Shown here: positions 26,647 through 35,614 of the stretch, piece by piece | How positions within the stretch are numbered: the stretch's first letter is position 1 | Layout: each line of letters opens with the position of its first letter | Origin: HGM04593 sp045661225 | GTDB lineage: Bacteria > Bacteroidota > Bacteroidia > Bacteroidales > Bacteroidaceae | Assembly (NCBI GenBank): GCA_045661225.1 | Contig: JAZRFF010000017.1 | Span: 4,767-68,766 of the forward strand | DNA: 64,000 bases | Reading direction: 5' to 3' | Translations under genes and position numbers: made by a program | The notes under the pieces: model-generated | Database searches by the model: none | What the model saw: only the letters and a program-made list of their open reading frames with translations | Told to the model about the DNA's origin: nothing

Positions 26647-26871
26647 TTGTTTAATATGGGCACTTTTGTGTCAATGTCTTAATAAATAGATGCTTTTGCA
26701 GCAAAAGTTTTTGTTTGTGTAATTTGCTGCCTGTTCGGACTTCGGTATTTTGCTTGTTAATATTCCTGCCTGCATCAAATATCGGTCGATTTTATTGATT
26801 CGCATCGCTTTTTTTTGTTCCTTTGCAAAATATTAGGGGAGTGTTCCTCATACATTTTTTGACAACTTTTT

Positions 26872-28476
26872 ATGGGAGAATTTGAATTGATTGCCAAGAC
26901 TTTTCAGGGTCTTGAAGAGGTGCTGGCCGGCGAGTTGGTTGCCTTGGGTGCCAACAATGTCCAAATAGGCCGTCGTATGGTCTCATTTACGGGTGATAAT
27001 GCTCTTATGTACAAAGCTAATTTCCATTTGAGAACAGCTGTACGCATTCTAAAGCCTATAATGCACTTTAAGGCGTCGAGCGCCGATGAGGTTTATGAGG
27101 TTATCAAGGCTGTGGATTGGGAAAAATACCTCGATTGTAACTCAACATTCTCGGTCGATTCGGTTGTCTACAGCGATGTGTTCCGTCATTCGAAATTTGT
27201 GGCTTATCGTGTAAAGGACGCCATTGCCGACCACTTCAACGAGAAGTGCGGCAAACGTCCGTCGGTGCGCCTGAACAACCCCGACCTTGTATTCCACATT
27301 CATATTGCAGGCGAGGATTGTACTCTGGCATTCGATAGTTCCGGCGAGTCGTTGCATCGTCGTGGCTATCGTGTCGAGACAGGCGCTGCGCCCATAAACG
27401 AGGTTCTTGCTGCGGGAATGATTATGCTTACAGGCTGGAACGGGGAGTGTGACTTTATTGACCCTATGTGTGGTTCGGGAACATTGCTCGTCGAGGCTGC
27501 TCTTATAGCTCGTAACATTGCTCCAGGCGTTTTCAGACAAGGCTATGCATTTGAAAAGTGGAAGGATTTTGATAGCGAACTTTTCAAGTCGATATATGAT
27601 GACGATTCGGCTGAACGTGAGTTTAAGCATAAAATATATGGTTACGACGTTGATGGCCGTATGGTGGCTTGTGCACGCAAGAACGTAAAGTCGGCAATGA
27701 TGGGCGACATTATAGAGATTGAGTGTCGCGATATAAAAGATTTTGTCGAGCCTCAAGAACGTGCTATAATGGTGGTTAACCCTCCTTATGGCGAGCGTCT
27801 TGTGCTTGAGAATCTGCTTCAGGTTTACAAAGAGTTAGGCGCAAAGCTTAAACATTCGTTCCAGGGTAATGAGGCGTGGATCATAAGCAGCAGCTATGAC
27901 TGCTTCGACCAGGTGGGGCTGAAGGCTTCGGCGCGTATACCGCTCTATAATGGTGACCTTGACTGCGAATTCCGTAAGTATGAACTATTTTCGGGTAAAT
28001 ACAAGGGATTCCGTGACGAGGGTAACGCACTCAAGAAAGATTTTGCTCCACTCAAAAGAAAATCGCGTCTGACAGGGGCCGATGGGGAACAACGTCCTCC
28101 GCGCAGCAAGGAGCGTCAGGGTGATGACTATTCGGCATCGATAGACGATGATTCAAAGCGTCGCCGTCGTGAGTTGGAATCATACTTTAGTTCATATCAG
28201 GATAAGCGTGCTGCTGCGCGCCGTCGTTACAATGCCGAACGTAACGAAGAGGGTGCAGAGCGTCGTGAACCTCGCAATAAACGCGTAAATGAGGGCGACA
28301 GACGTCGCGAGCCTCGCAATGAGCGTGCTAATGGGGATAGACGAGGCCGTGAATCACGCAATGAACGTGGTGGCGCGCGCGGATTCTCGCAGAGAGGGGG
28401 CGAAAAACGTCCGTTCAATGGCAAAGGCGGCGATTTTAAACCTCTGCGTGGTGGAAAAAGAGAAAAAAGAAATTAA
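26872..28476 (+). CDS. THUMP-domain rRNA methyltransferase (RlmL-like) with RG-rich tail
   Basis: Adenosylmethionine-dependent methyltransferase, probably acting on 23S rRNA. A THUMP RNA-binding domain spans about residues 45-165. The methyltransferase core has DPMCGSGT at 197-204 (cofactor site) and NPPY at 303-306 (amino-methylation motif). From about residue 395 to 534 the protein is a low-complexity basic tail with repeated RREPRN and RNER units and RGG motifs, probably disordered. The core corresponds to the N-terminal half of E. coli RlmL (guanine-N2 methylation). The target base is not certain. Confidence 0.88.
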   Translation: MGEFELIAKTFQGLEEVLAGELVALGANNVQIGRRMVSFTGDNALMYKANFHLRTAVRILKPIMHFKASSADEVYEVIKAVDWEKYLDCNSTFSVDSVVYSDVFRHSKFVAYRVKDAIADHFNEKCGKRPSVRLNNPDLVFHIHIAGEDCTLAFDSSGESLHRRGYRVETGAAPINEVLAAGMIMLTGWNGECDFIDPMCGSGTLLVEAALIARNIAPGVFRQGYAFEKWKDFDSELFKSIYDDDSAEREFKHKIYGYDVDGRMVACARKNVKSAMMGDIIEIECRDIKDFVEPQERAIMVVNPPYGERLVLENLLQVYKELGAKLKHSFQGNEAWIISSSYDCFDQVGLKASARIPLYNGDLDCEFRKYELFSGKYKGFRDEGNALKKDFAPLKRKSRLTGADGEQRPPRSKERQGDDYSASIDDDSKRRRRELESYFSSYQDKRAAARRRYNAERNEEGAERREPRNKRVNEGDRRREPRNERANGDRRGRESRNERGGARGFSQRGGEKRPFNGKGGDFKPLRGGKREKRN

Positions 28477-28522
28477 TAACCATTAGGTTGACATTTTAAG
28501 GTGAACCGCAAAAATATTTATT

Positions 28523-29791
28523 ATGAAAATATTGCTTTTAGGCAGTGGTGGTCGTGAGCACGCGCTTGCTTGGAAAATTGCTCAAAGTCCCAAGGTGGAC
28601 AAGTTGTTTATTGCTCCCGGTAACGCCGGAACAAAGAGTGTAGGCGAGAATGTCGCAATCTCGGTGTGCGATTTTGACGCTATTGCTGAATTTGTCCTTG
28701 AGAATGAAGTGCAGATGGTTGTAGTCGGTCCCGAGGATCCTTTGGTAAAGGGTATCTATGATTATTTCAAGGCCGATGAACGCTTGCAGAAGATTGCGGT
28801 TATCGGTCCTTCTAAGGCTGCTGCCGAACTTGAGGGCAGTAAATCCTTCGCAAAGGATTTTATGCAACGTCACTCAATCCCGACAGCTGCTTATCGCGCA
28901 TTTACAGCTGCCGAGAAAGATGAGGCATACGCCTTTCTCGAGGGCTTGAAGGCTCCTTACGTCCTCAAGGCCGACGGCTTGTGTGCCGGCAAGGGCGTGT
29001 TGATTCTTCCCACGCTCGACGAGGCCAAGAAGAGCCTTGACGAAATGTTTGACGGAATGTTTGGTGACTCTTCGGCAACGGTTGTCATTGAGGAGTTCCT
29101 TGACGGTATCGAATGTTCGGTATTTGTGCTTACCGATGGCACTGACTACGTTATACTGCCCGAAGCAAAAGACTACAAACGCATCGGTGAGGGTAACACC
29201 GGTCTTAACACCGGCGGAATGGGCTCAATCTCGCCTGTGCCTTTTGCAACTGCTGAATGGATGAAAAAGGTCGAAGAGCGCATAATACGCCCCACAGTTG
29301 AAGGTCTTGTAAAGGATAATCTTTTATATAAGGGCTTTATATTCTTTGGCCTTATCAACGTCGAGGGTGAACCAATGGTTATTGAGTACAACGTGCGTAT
29401 GGGCGACCCCGAGACCGAATCGGTTATGTTGCGTCTGAAGAGTGATATTGTCGAACTTTTTGAAAAGGTCGATGCCGGAACGCTTGCCGGAACAGTTGTT
29501 GAGTTCGACCCGCGTAATGCTGTGTGTGTGATGCTTGTGTCGGGTGGTTACCCCGAGCATTATGACAAGGGATTCGAAATGACGGGCTTCGAGAATGTTA
29601 CCGATAGCATTCTTTTCCACGCGGGAACAACGGAAAAAGAGGGTAAGGTCGTGACAGCCGGAGGTCGAGTAATTGCTGCTGTCTCTTACGGCGATACACG
29701 CGCCGAGGCTCTTGAAAAGTCGTTCCGTTCGGCTAATGCCATAAAATACGAGAAAAAATACTTTAGAGGAGATATAGGCTTTGACTTATAA
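28523..29791 (+). CDS. purD: Phosphoribosylamine-glycine ligase
   Basis: Purine synthesis enzyme joining glycine to phosphoribosylamine (GAR synthetase). The 422-residue protein begins LLLGSGGREHALAWKI, the PurD N-terminal signature. The ATP-grasp domain contains APYVLKADGLCAGKGV and the PurD block NTGGMGSISPVP, then NVRMGDPETE. The next gene appears to begin inside its last codons (29781), suggesting coupling to a membrane protein of unknown role. Confidence 0.97.
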   Translation: MKILLLGSGGREHALAWKIAQSPKVDKLFIAPGNAGTKSVGENVAISVCDFDAIAEFVLENEVQMVVVGPEDPLVKGIYDYFKADERLQKIAVIGPSKAAAELEGSKSFAKDFMQRHSIPTAAYRAFTAAEKDEAYAFLEGLKAPYVLKADGLCAGKGVLILPTLDEAKKSLDEMFDGMFGDSSATVVIEEFLDGIECSVFVLTDGTDYVILPEAKDYKRIGEGNTGLNTGGMGSISPVPFATAEWMKKVEERIIRPTVEGLVKDNLLYKGFIFFGLINVEGEPMVIEYNVRMGDPETESVMLRLKSDIVELFEKVDAGTLAGTVVEFDPRNAVCVMLVSGGYPEHYDKGFEMTGFENVTDSILFHAGTTEKEGKVVTAGGRVIAAVSYGDTRAEALEKSFRSANAIKYEKKYFRGDIGFDL

Positions 29792-30755
29792 TAAATCGTT
29801 ATTGTGGCGATTCGTGTCGGGCAGACACACGCCACTAATAATGCTTTTGGCAGGTATTGCCGTGTGGGTGGCCGGCTTTCTTTTAGCTCCATCGGGGTGG
29901 GACGTGCAGTGGTGCAATCTCCTGCCGGAGCTTGAATACGGCATAGTTGCTCATATTGTGTCATTTCTATGCTATGTGGCTGTTGCGGCTCTGTTGGGCA
30001 ACTTAATGCTCTTCGGGCAGCGCGTGCGGTGGCTTGCGACGCTTTTCCTGTGGCTCGTGGCTGTTTCTCTCTCTCTCCACACAAGCGTCGTTATTGCTTT
30101 TTCGACGTTGCTGTTTATGGTGGCTGTAGCAATGCTTTTTGCCTGTCTGCCCGGCGAAGCACAAGAGGGTAGGCTGTATACGGCTTTTGCGTTTTTAGGC
30201 TTGGCTATACTGCTTCTGCCACAGTTTGCGCTTTTGTTGCCGATGTTTGTGGCTTATATGTTCATTGTGAATGTGTTTGGCTTTAAACGTCTGTTGGCGG
30301 CGATACTTGGACTTGCAACGCCTTTCTGGTTGCTGTATGGTGGTGTTTATGTCTTTCCCGATGCGGAATTTTTGCTTTTCCCGTTTATTGCGGGTGTTGA
30401 GCATTTGTTTGACTTTGATATCGCCGAGCCTACGGTTTTGAGAGTGCTGTTGCTGATAATGGAACTGTCGGTGTTGTTGCCTGCTGCGGCTGTTTTTGCA
30501 AGTTCATCGGTGCCCGGAAAGCCTTTGCTGCGTCGCCGGTTGTTGTTCCTTATGCTGACAAACATCTTTCTGCTGTTATTGTCGTGGCTGTCGGAACCGC
30601 TGTTTGCTCTGCTGTATGCGTGGAGAATGCCTGGTATTGCGGTGTTTGCTTCTTATATGTTCCAAATAAAGGTAAATAAGGCTTATAACATTTATTTTAT
30701 ATATATAAACATATTATTGTCGGCTGTTGCGGCTGTTAGCGTATGGGTGAATTGA
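29781..30755 (+). CDS. Polytopic membrane protein, unknown function
   Basis: A very hydrophobic 324-residue protein with about nine or ten predicted membrane segments and few charged loops, the largest around PLLRRR. I recognise no enzymatic motif. The start is uncertain: TTG 29781 overlaps purD by 11 bases; GTG 29814 and ATG 29841 are alternatives. The basic stretch RFVSGRH before the first membrane segment favours one of the upstream starts. It overlaps the following DedA-like gene by 13 bases, so the three genes are tightly packed and probably co-translated. Confidence 0.7.
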   Translation: MTYNKSLLWRFVSGRHTPLIMLLAGIAVWVAGFLLAPSGWDVQWCNLLPELEYGIVAHIVSFLCYVAVAALLGNLMLFGQRVRWLATLFLWLVAVSLSLHTSVVIAFSTLLFMVAVAMLFACLPGEAQEGRLYTAFAFLGLAILLLPQFALLLPMFVAYMFIVNVFGFKRLLAAILGLATPFWLLYGGVYVFPDAEFLLFPFIAGVEHLFDFDIAEPTVLRVLLLIMELSVLLPAAAVFASSSVPGKPLLRRRLLFLMLTNIFLLLLSWLSEPLFALLYAWRMPGIAVFASYMFQIKVNKAYNIYFIYINILLSAVAAVSVWVN

Positions 30756-31213
30756 TTATTGAATTCCTGAAAGATTATGGTTATTGGGGAATGGGTATTA
30801 TGGCATTTCTCGCAGGTACGGTGTTGCCCATTACAAGTGAGGTGTTGCTTGTGTTCTTCTTGGGTGTAGGGCTTAGTCCGATAGGTCTTACACTATCGGC
30901 CGCTGCCGGTAATACAATGGGTGGAATAACCTGCTTTATGCTTGGTTATCTTACCGACAAGGCTAAAGTGCAGAGGTTTTTCAAGGTGTCGGACAAAAAG
31001 ATGAAACGTGCCGAAATCCTTATACAGAAATATGGCTATTGGACAGCCGCTTTTTCGTTCCTGCCTGTGCTTGGCGAGGTTTTTCTTCTCTCGTTGGGAG
31101 TGATGCGTGCAAGCAGGCTAAAGGTAATTCTGCTTATGGCCATAGGTAAAATCATACGTTACGCCTTTGTGACAATTTCCACTATCGGAATTGCAAAGTA
31201 TTTCGGTTTTTAA
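30743..31213 (+). CDS. DedA/SNARE-associated family membrane protein (YqaA-like)
   Basis: Small inner-membrane protein of 156 residues with about four hydrophobic segments. The pattern GTVLPITSEVLLVFFLG near the N-terminus and the central YGYWTAAFSFLPVLGEV resemble the YqaA branch of the DedA superfamily, some members of which are lipid flippases. ATG 30743 overlaps the end of the preceding membrane-protein gene by 13 bases. It faces the radical SAM gene across a 50-base gap. Confidence 0.82.
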   Translation: MGELIIEFLKDYGYWGMGIMAFLAGTVLPITSEVLLVFFLGVGLSPIGLTLSAAAGNTMGGITCFMLGYLTDKAKVQRFFKVSDKKMKRAEILIQKYGYWTAAFSFLPVLGEVFLLSLGVMRASRLKVILLMAIGKIIRYAFVTISTIGIAKYFGF

Positions 31214-31263
31214 GGTTTTACGCAATAGCGGTTAATTCAGTGTCGGTGCTGGGCGTTTGCCGC

Positions 31264-32040
31264 TTAGTACGATGCGCTTGCTTTTAACCCATTGTCGTTG
31301 AGTATTGCAACTATTCGGTCAAGCTCTTCGTGAGTGGCTTTCTGAAGCCCTTGTTGCGGTGTGTCACGGTCAATGGTGTATATCATTACCTCGCGCGGAG
31401 CAATGTCCTTGACTGTTTCTACCCAGGGTTTTACATAGGCGTCGCCGGTGTTGTCAAGATTTTTGCCGTTGACAATGCCTTTGAGGAACATTGTCTGTAT
31501 AACAACCTGTCCCTTAAATGCTTTCATCTGCTCTATTATCTTGTCAATGTCGTAACTGCCGGTAGGGCGGTCAACCTCCTTTATGTAGGCGGTGTCCACT
31601 GTGTCCAGTTTTAGAATGTTGTTGTCGACTTTCTTTAGTGCTTCAAAGACTTTGGGCTTTGTGATTTGTGTCGCATTTGATAGGACGCTTACCTTTGCTT
31701 CGGGGCAATATTTGTTGCGCAGTGCAATTGTGTCGTCTATTATTGTTGCAAATTGTGGGTGTATGGTCGGCTCGCCGTTGCCTGCGAAAGTTATAACATC
31801 GGGCTGTGTGCCATCTGCTTGCATCTGTTTCAGCTTCTCTTCAAGAGCTGTGGATACCTCTTCTCGTGTTGGAAGGTTAGTGCGTGTCCTGTGGGTTGCG
31901 TTGAACCCGCATTCACAGTATATACAGTCGAATGTACATACCTTACCGTCGCCGGGTAACAGGTTTACTCCAAGCGAAATTCCTAACCTGCGACTCTTTA
32001 TCGGGCCGAAAATTGGCGATGGAAATATTATGGTAGGCAT
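31264..32040 (-). CDS. Radical SAM protein (COG0731-like)
   Basis: 258 residues with an N-terminal 4Fe-4S motif CTFDCIYC (C35, C39, C42) directly after RRLGISLGVNLLPGDGKV. This layout I associate with COG0731 Fe-S oxidoreductases, which are relatives of the wybutosine enzyme and of activating enzymes. FAGNGEPTIHPQF is the conserved GNGEPT cofactor-binding block. The substrate is unknown. It is on the minus strand downstream of rnhA, about 120 bases away. Confidence 0.85.
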   Translation of the reverse strand: MPTIIFPSPIFGPIKSRRLGISLGVNLLPGDGKVCTFDCIYCECGFNATHRTRTNLPTREEVSTALEEKLKQMQADGTQPDVITFAGNGEPTIHPQFATIIDDTIALRNKYCPEAKVSVLSNATQITKPKVFEALKKVDNNILKLDTVDTAYIKEVDRPTGSYDIDKIIEQMKAFKGQVVIQTMFLKGIVNGKNLDNTGDAYVKPWVETVKDIAPREVMIYTIDRDTPQQGLQKATHEELDRIVAILNDNGLKASASY

Positions 32041-32157
32041 AGGCTACGGTTGTTTATGAGGTTTGCTCGGTTTTGTTTGTACGGTGCAAGAAACTGTTTG
32101 TGAAGTGTTTGTCTTTCTGTTGGCATTGCTCGCATTTTCTTTGACCGTGATAAGGGG

Positions 32158-32778
32158 TTACTTTCGTCCAAAATCGGCCGGAATCTCTCCCCATTTGTCT
32201 GTTTCCCACTTTAACAATTGTGTGCTGTAATTGTTCTCTCTGAGCCACTTCTCGGCTCGGTCGATGTACTTGAACAGCTCCTCGCTTTTGTCGTCGCGTG
32301 GGAGTTTGGTCTTGCACTTTCTCTGCTGCACCCACAGCAGTGCGTTGCGGCTGTCGGAATAGATTGGTACTTCAATCCCTTTTTGTTTCAAGAGCGCAAG
32401 GCCGTGCACTATGGCAAGGAATTCTCCAATATTGTTGGTGCCGAACATCGGACCAAAGTGAAAGATCTCTTCTCCGGTGGCAATATATACTCCACGGTAC
32501 TCCATCATTCCCGGGTTGCCGCTGCAAGCTGCATCTACTGCCAAGGCTCCTTTAATGACTGTTGCCGGCAGTTCTTTGGGTATATTGCTTTGCTTTTCTT
32601 TATTGCCTATGTATTTGTAGGGCGACGACGAGTAGGCCTTTTCGGCCTCCTCGAGGGTGTCAAAGGATTTGTAAAGGGCTTGCTTTACGCCCTTTATCTG
32701 TGCTTCACACTCGTTCCAGGTGTGGTAGACACCCGGAACGACGCCGTTCCAGACTACATAGTAACGCTTTTTTGCCAT
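32158..32778 (-). CDS. rnhA: Ribonuclease H with N-terminal viroplasmin-like domain
   Basis: Removes RNA from RNA-DNA hybrids. Residues 1-50 form the small caulimovirus viroplasmin-like domain that binds hybrids (YYVVWNGVVPGVYHTWNEC), as in eukaryotic-type RNase H1. The catalytic domain has D82 (VDAACSGNPG), E119 (NNIGEFLAI) and D142 (YSDS) with the usual spacing. The full length of 206 residues fits. The gene follows argS by nine bases on the minus strand, so it is probably co-transcribed with it. Confidence 0.92.
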   Translation of the reverse strand: MAKKRYYVVWNGVVPGVYHTWNECEAQIKGVKQALYKSFDTLEEAEKAYSSSPYKYIGNKEKQSNIPKELPATVIKGALAVDAACSGNPGMMEYRGVYIATGEEIFHFGPMFGTNNIGEFLAIVHGLALLKQKGIEVPIYSDSRNALLWVQQRKCKTKLPRDDKSEELFKYIDRAEKWLRENNYSTQLLKWETDKWGEIPADFGRK

Positions 32779-32787
32779 ATGTCGGGC

Positions 32788-34581
32788 TTACATTCTTTCG
32801 GGTACCTCTATTCCCAATATGTTCATTGCGGTCTTTATGACCTTGCCCACATTGCGTGTGAGCAGTATGCGGAACGCCTTTGCAGCCTCGTTCTCCTCGC
32901 GAAGAATTGAGAAATCGTGGTAGAACTGGTTGTACTCCTTTGCAAGGTCGTATGTGTAGTTTGCAATGCCCGATGGCGAATAGTCGCTGCCGGCCTGACG
33001 TATTACAGCCGGGAACTCATTGAGCATACGTATTATAGCGCACTCTTTTTCGCTTATGTTGGCGGGTGCAACGGCTCCATCGATAATTACTCCGGCCTCG
33101 GCTGCCTTGCGCTCAATAGAGCGTGTGCGAGCGTATGTGTACTGAATGAATGGGCCTGTATTTCCGTTAAAATCAATAGATTCCTTGGGGTTGAAGAGCA
33201 TATTCTTTCGTGCGTCGACTTTGAGCATAAAGTATTTAAGGGCTCCAAGACCTATAATCCTGTTGATGTCGGCTTTCTCTTCGGCTGTCAGGTCGTTGAG
33301 CTTTCCACCCAGTTCTTCCGATGTTTCGCGTGCGGTGTTAATCATTTCGTCCATAAGGTCATCGGCGTCCACTACTGTACCCTCGCGGCTTTTCATTTTG
33401 CCTTCGGGGAGTTCTACCATTCCGTATGAGAAGTGTACAAGTCCTTTACCCCAAGAGAAACCAAGTCTGTCAAGCAACAATGAAAGTACCTGGAAATGGT
33501 AGTTCTGTTCGTTGCCTACCACATAAACCATCTTGTCAATGGGGTAGTCGCGGAAACGTAACTGTGCTGTACCTATATCTTGTGTCATATATACCGATGT
33601 TCCGTCGCTGCGCAACAGAAGCTTCTCGTCGAGTCCTTCCTTTGTAAGGTCGGCCCACACCGAACCGTCCTCGCGACGGTAGAAAAGGCCTTTCTCGAGT
33701 CCGGCAAGCACTGTCTCCTTGCCCACAAGGTAGGTATCGCTCTCGTAGTATATTTTGTCGAAATCTACGCCCAGACGTTTGTATGTCTCGTCAAAGCCTT
33801 CGTACACCCAATTATTCATTTTCTCCCACAGGGCACGTACCTCCTTGTCGCCCGACTCCCATTTTACGAGCATCTCACGCGCTTCGGCCATCAGTGGCGA
33901 TGCTGCCTCGGCCTCCTCTTTGGTCATTCCTTTTTCCATCAACCCGGCAAGCTCGGCCTTGTAGTGTTTGTCAAAAGCTACATAGTAGTCGCCAATAAGG
34001 TGGTCGCCTTTTTTGCCACAGCTTTCAGGGGTAGCGCCTTCGCCCCATTTCTGCCAGGCAAGCATTGACTTGCAGATGTGTATGCCTCGGTCGTTGACGA
34101 TATTTGTTTTTACAACCCTGTTGCCGTTCGCTGCAATTATGTTCGATAGTGCATATCCTAACAAATTATTGCGAATGTGGCCCAAGTGCAGTGGCTTGTT
34201 GGTGTTTGGCGATGAATACTCAACCATTACAAGCGGTGATGCCTCTGTTGCAGGTGTTGTACCCCACTTTTCGGCTTTGTCGATGTTGTTGAGTAATTCA
34301 ATCCAATAATTTGTTGATATCGATAGATTAAGAAAGCCTTTTACTACATTGAATGCAGCTATTACGGGCTGGTTGGCTTTTAAGTATTCCCCAATCTCTT
34401 GTGCAGTCTCCTCGGGGCGTTTTTTTGAAAGCGCGAGGAATGGGAATACTACAAGCGTGAAGTCTCCTTCGAACTCTTTGCGTGTCTTTTGCAACTGTAT
34501 TTTCTCTGCGTTGAAATCTGTACCGTAAAGGCTCTTGATGGCCTCTACGACGCTTTGTACAAGGGTTGTCTCAATATTCAT
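32788..34581 (-). CDS. argS: Arginyl-tRNA synthetase
   Basis: Class I aminoacyl-tRNA synthetase of 597 residues. An ArgRS-specific N-terminal domain precedes the HIGH-type motif HLGH (132-135) in SPNTNKPLHLGHIRNNL, and the second active-site loop KMKSREG lies before the DALR anticodon-binding domain. The C-terminus ends near NILGIEVPERM as expected. It is first in a minus-strand run with rnhA and possibly the radical SAM gene. Confidence 0.96.
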   Translation of the reverse strand: MNIETTLVQSVVEAIKSLYGTDFNAEKIQLQKTRKEFEGDFTLVVFPFLALSKKRPEETAQEIGEYLKANQPVIAAFNVVKGFLNLSISTNYWIELLNNIDKAEKWGTTPATEASPLVMVEYSSPNTNKPLHLGHIRNNLLGYALSNIIAANGNRVVKTNIVNDRGIHICKSMLAWQKWGEGATPESCGKKGDHLIGDYYVAFDKHYKAELAGLMEKGMTKEEAEAASPLMAEAREMLVKWESGDKEVRALWEKMNNWVYEGFDETYKRLGVDFDKIYYESDTYLVGKETVLAGLEKGLFYRREDGSVWADLTKEGLDEKLLLRSDGTSVYMTQDIGTAQLRFRDYPIDKMVYVVGNEQNYHFQVLSLLLDRLGFSWGKGLVHFSYGMVELPEGKMKSREGTVVDADDLMDEMINTARETSEELGGKLNDLTAEEKADINRIIGLGALKYFMLKVDARKNMLFNPKESIDFNGNTGPFIQYTYARTRSIERKAAEAGVIIDGAVAPANISEKECAIIRMLNEFPAVIRQAGSDYSPSGIANYTYDLAKEYNQFYHDFSILREENEAAKAFRILLTRNVGKVIKTAMNILGIEVPERM

Positions 34582-34885
34582 ATCTTATGTTTTTTGTCTT
34601 TATTGTTTGGGCAACTGTGTTGCATTTGTATATTTTGTAATTGGGCGCAAAAAGAACGGCAAACGGACAAAAAATAAAACTTGTTTTTAATGTTTCACCG
34701 TAAGTGTCGGCTTTTTTCTCGCTGCTTTCTGCAAAGATAATAAATATAAGTATAAAAAATGTTTCCTTTTTTCCTAAAAGTGTTTACGAAGTTTAAATAT
34801 GCGCGTTTAATTGTAACTTTGAATGTCCACCCCATAAAATTGTATTATATTTGCACCCTCAAAATCAGAATAAATCAATCGTGCT
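34582..34885. other. Divergent intergenic region argS / rhomboid, no gene
   Basis: 304 bases without a credible coding frame. The half near argS is its A/T-rich leader, with no clear minus-strand TAnnTTTG. The right end holds two tandem plus-strand promoter-like elements (described separately). Confidence 0.7.
34791..34853 (+). promoter_or_regulatory. Two tandem promoter-like elements before the rhomboid pair
   Basis: TAACTTTG (34814-34821) with GTTT 19 bases upstream (34791-34794), and TATATTTG (34846-34853). Both match TAnnTTTG exactly and lie 32 bases apart, the second 32 bases before the gene. Confidence 0.5.
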
Positions 34886-35614
34886 ATGGATAGAATTCCT
34901 GTAATAACCAAAAACCTGCTTGCAATAAACGTGCTGCTCTTTTTTGCTACGCTTGTTGCCGAAAAGCAGGGCGTGGACCTTAACGCCATTCTCGGACTGC
35001 ATCTTTTTATGTCCGACGATTTTCATATATATCAGCTTGTGACATATATGTTTATGCACGGAAGCGTGTCGCACTTGTTCTTTAATATGTTCGCGCTTTA
35101 TATGTTTGGACGCACTCTTGAGTATGTCTGGGGCGGTAAGAGGTTTCTTGTCTTCTATATCGTTGCCGGTGTGGGCGCCGGTCTTATACAAGAGGCTGTC
35201 GGGCTTGCGCGTTACTATTCGCTGGTGGGCGAGATGAATCCCGAACTGGTGTCGGTGGTGTTCGAGCAAGGGCTTAGCGCATTGCACGAGGGCAAGAATT
35301 TTGTAAATCCATCTATGGGAACTCTTAATTTGGTGCTCAACGCAACGACTGTTGGCGCTTCGGGTGCTGTGTATGCTATTTTGTTGGGCTTTGGAATGCT
35401 TTTCCCGAATGAACGTATGTTTATATTCCCATTGCCTGTGCCCATTAAGGCAAAATTCTTTGTGATAGGGTATGCTGTTATTGAACTCTATCTTGGTGTT
35501 GCCGGAACTCCCGATGGAGTAGCGCATTTTGCTCATTTGGGTGGAATGTTGTTCGGCATTATCTTAATACTTTATTGGCGTAAGAAAAGGGTAATTGGTG
35601 GGCCGTATGTTTGA
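34886..35614 (+). CDS. Rhomboid intramembrane serine protease
   Basis: Cleaves membrane proteins within or near the bilayer. The 242-residue, six-helix protein has the active-site serine S159 in GASG and the histidine H217 in HFAHLGG. HGSVSHLFFNM is the conserved helix-2 block. The GASG-to-HLGG layout is canonical. It overlaps a second rhomboid gene by eight bases, so both are translated together. Substrates cannot be inferred. Confidence 0.93.
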   Translation: MDRIPVITKNLLAINVLLFFATLVAEKQGVDLNAILGLHLFMSDDFHIYQLVTYMFMHGSVSHLFFNMFALYMFGRTLEYVWGGKRFLVFYIVAGVGAGLIQEAVGLARYYSLVGEMNPELVSVVFEQGLSALHEGKNFVNPSMGTLNLVLNATTVGASGAVYAILLGFGMLFPNERMFIFPLPVPIKAKFFVIGYAVIELYLGVAGTPDGVAHFAHLGGMLFGIILILYWRKKRVIGGPYV

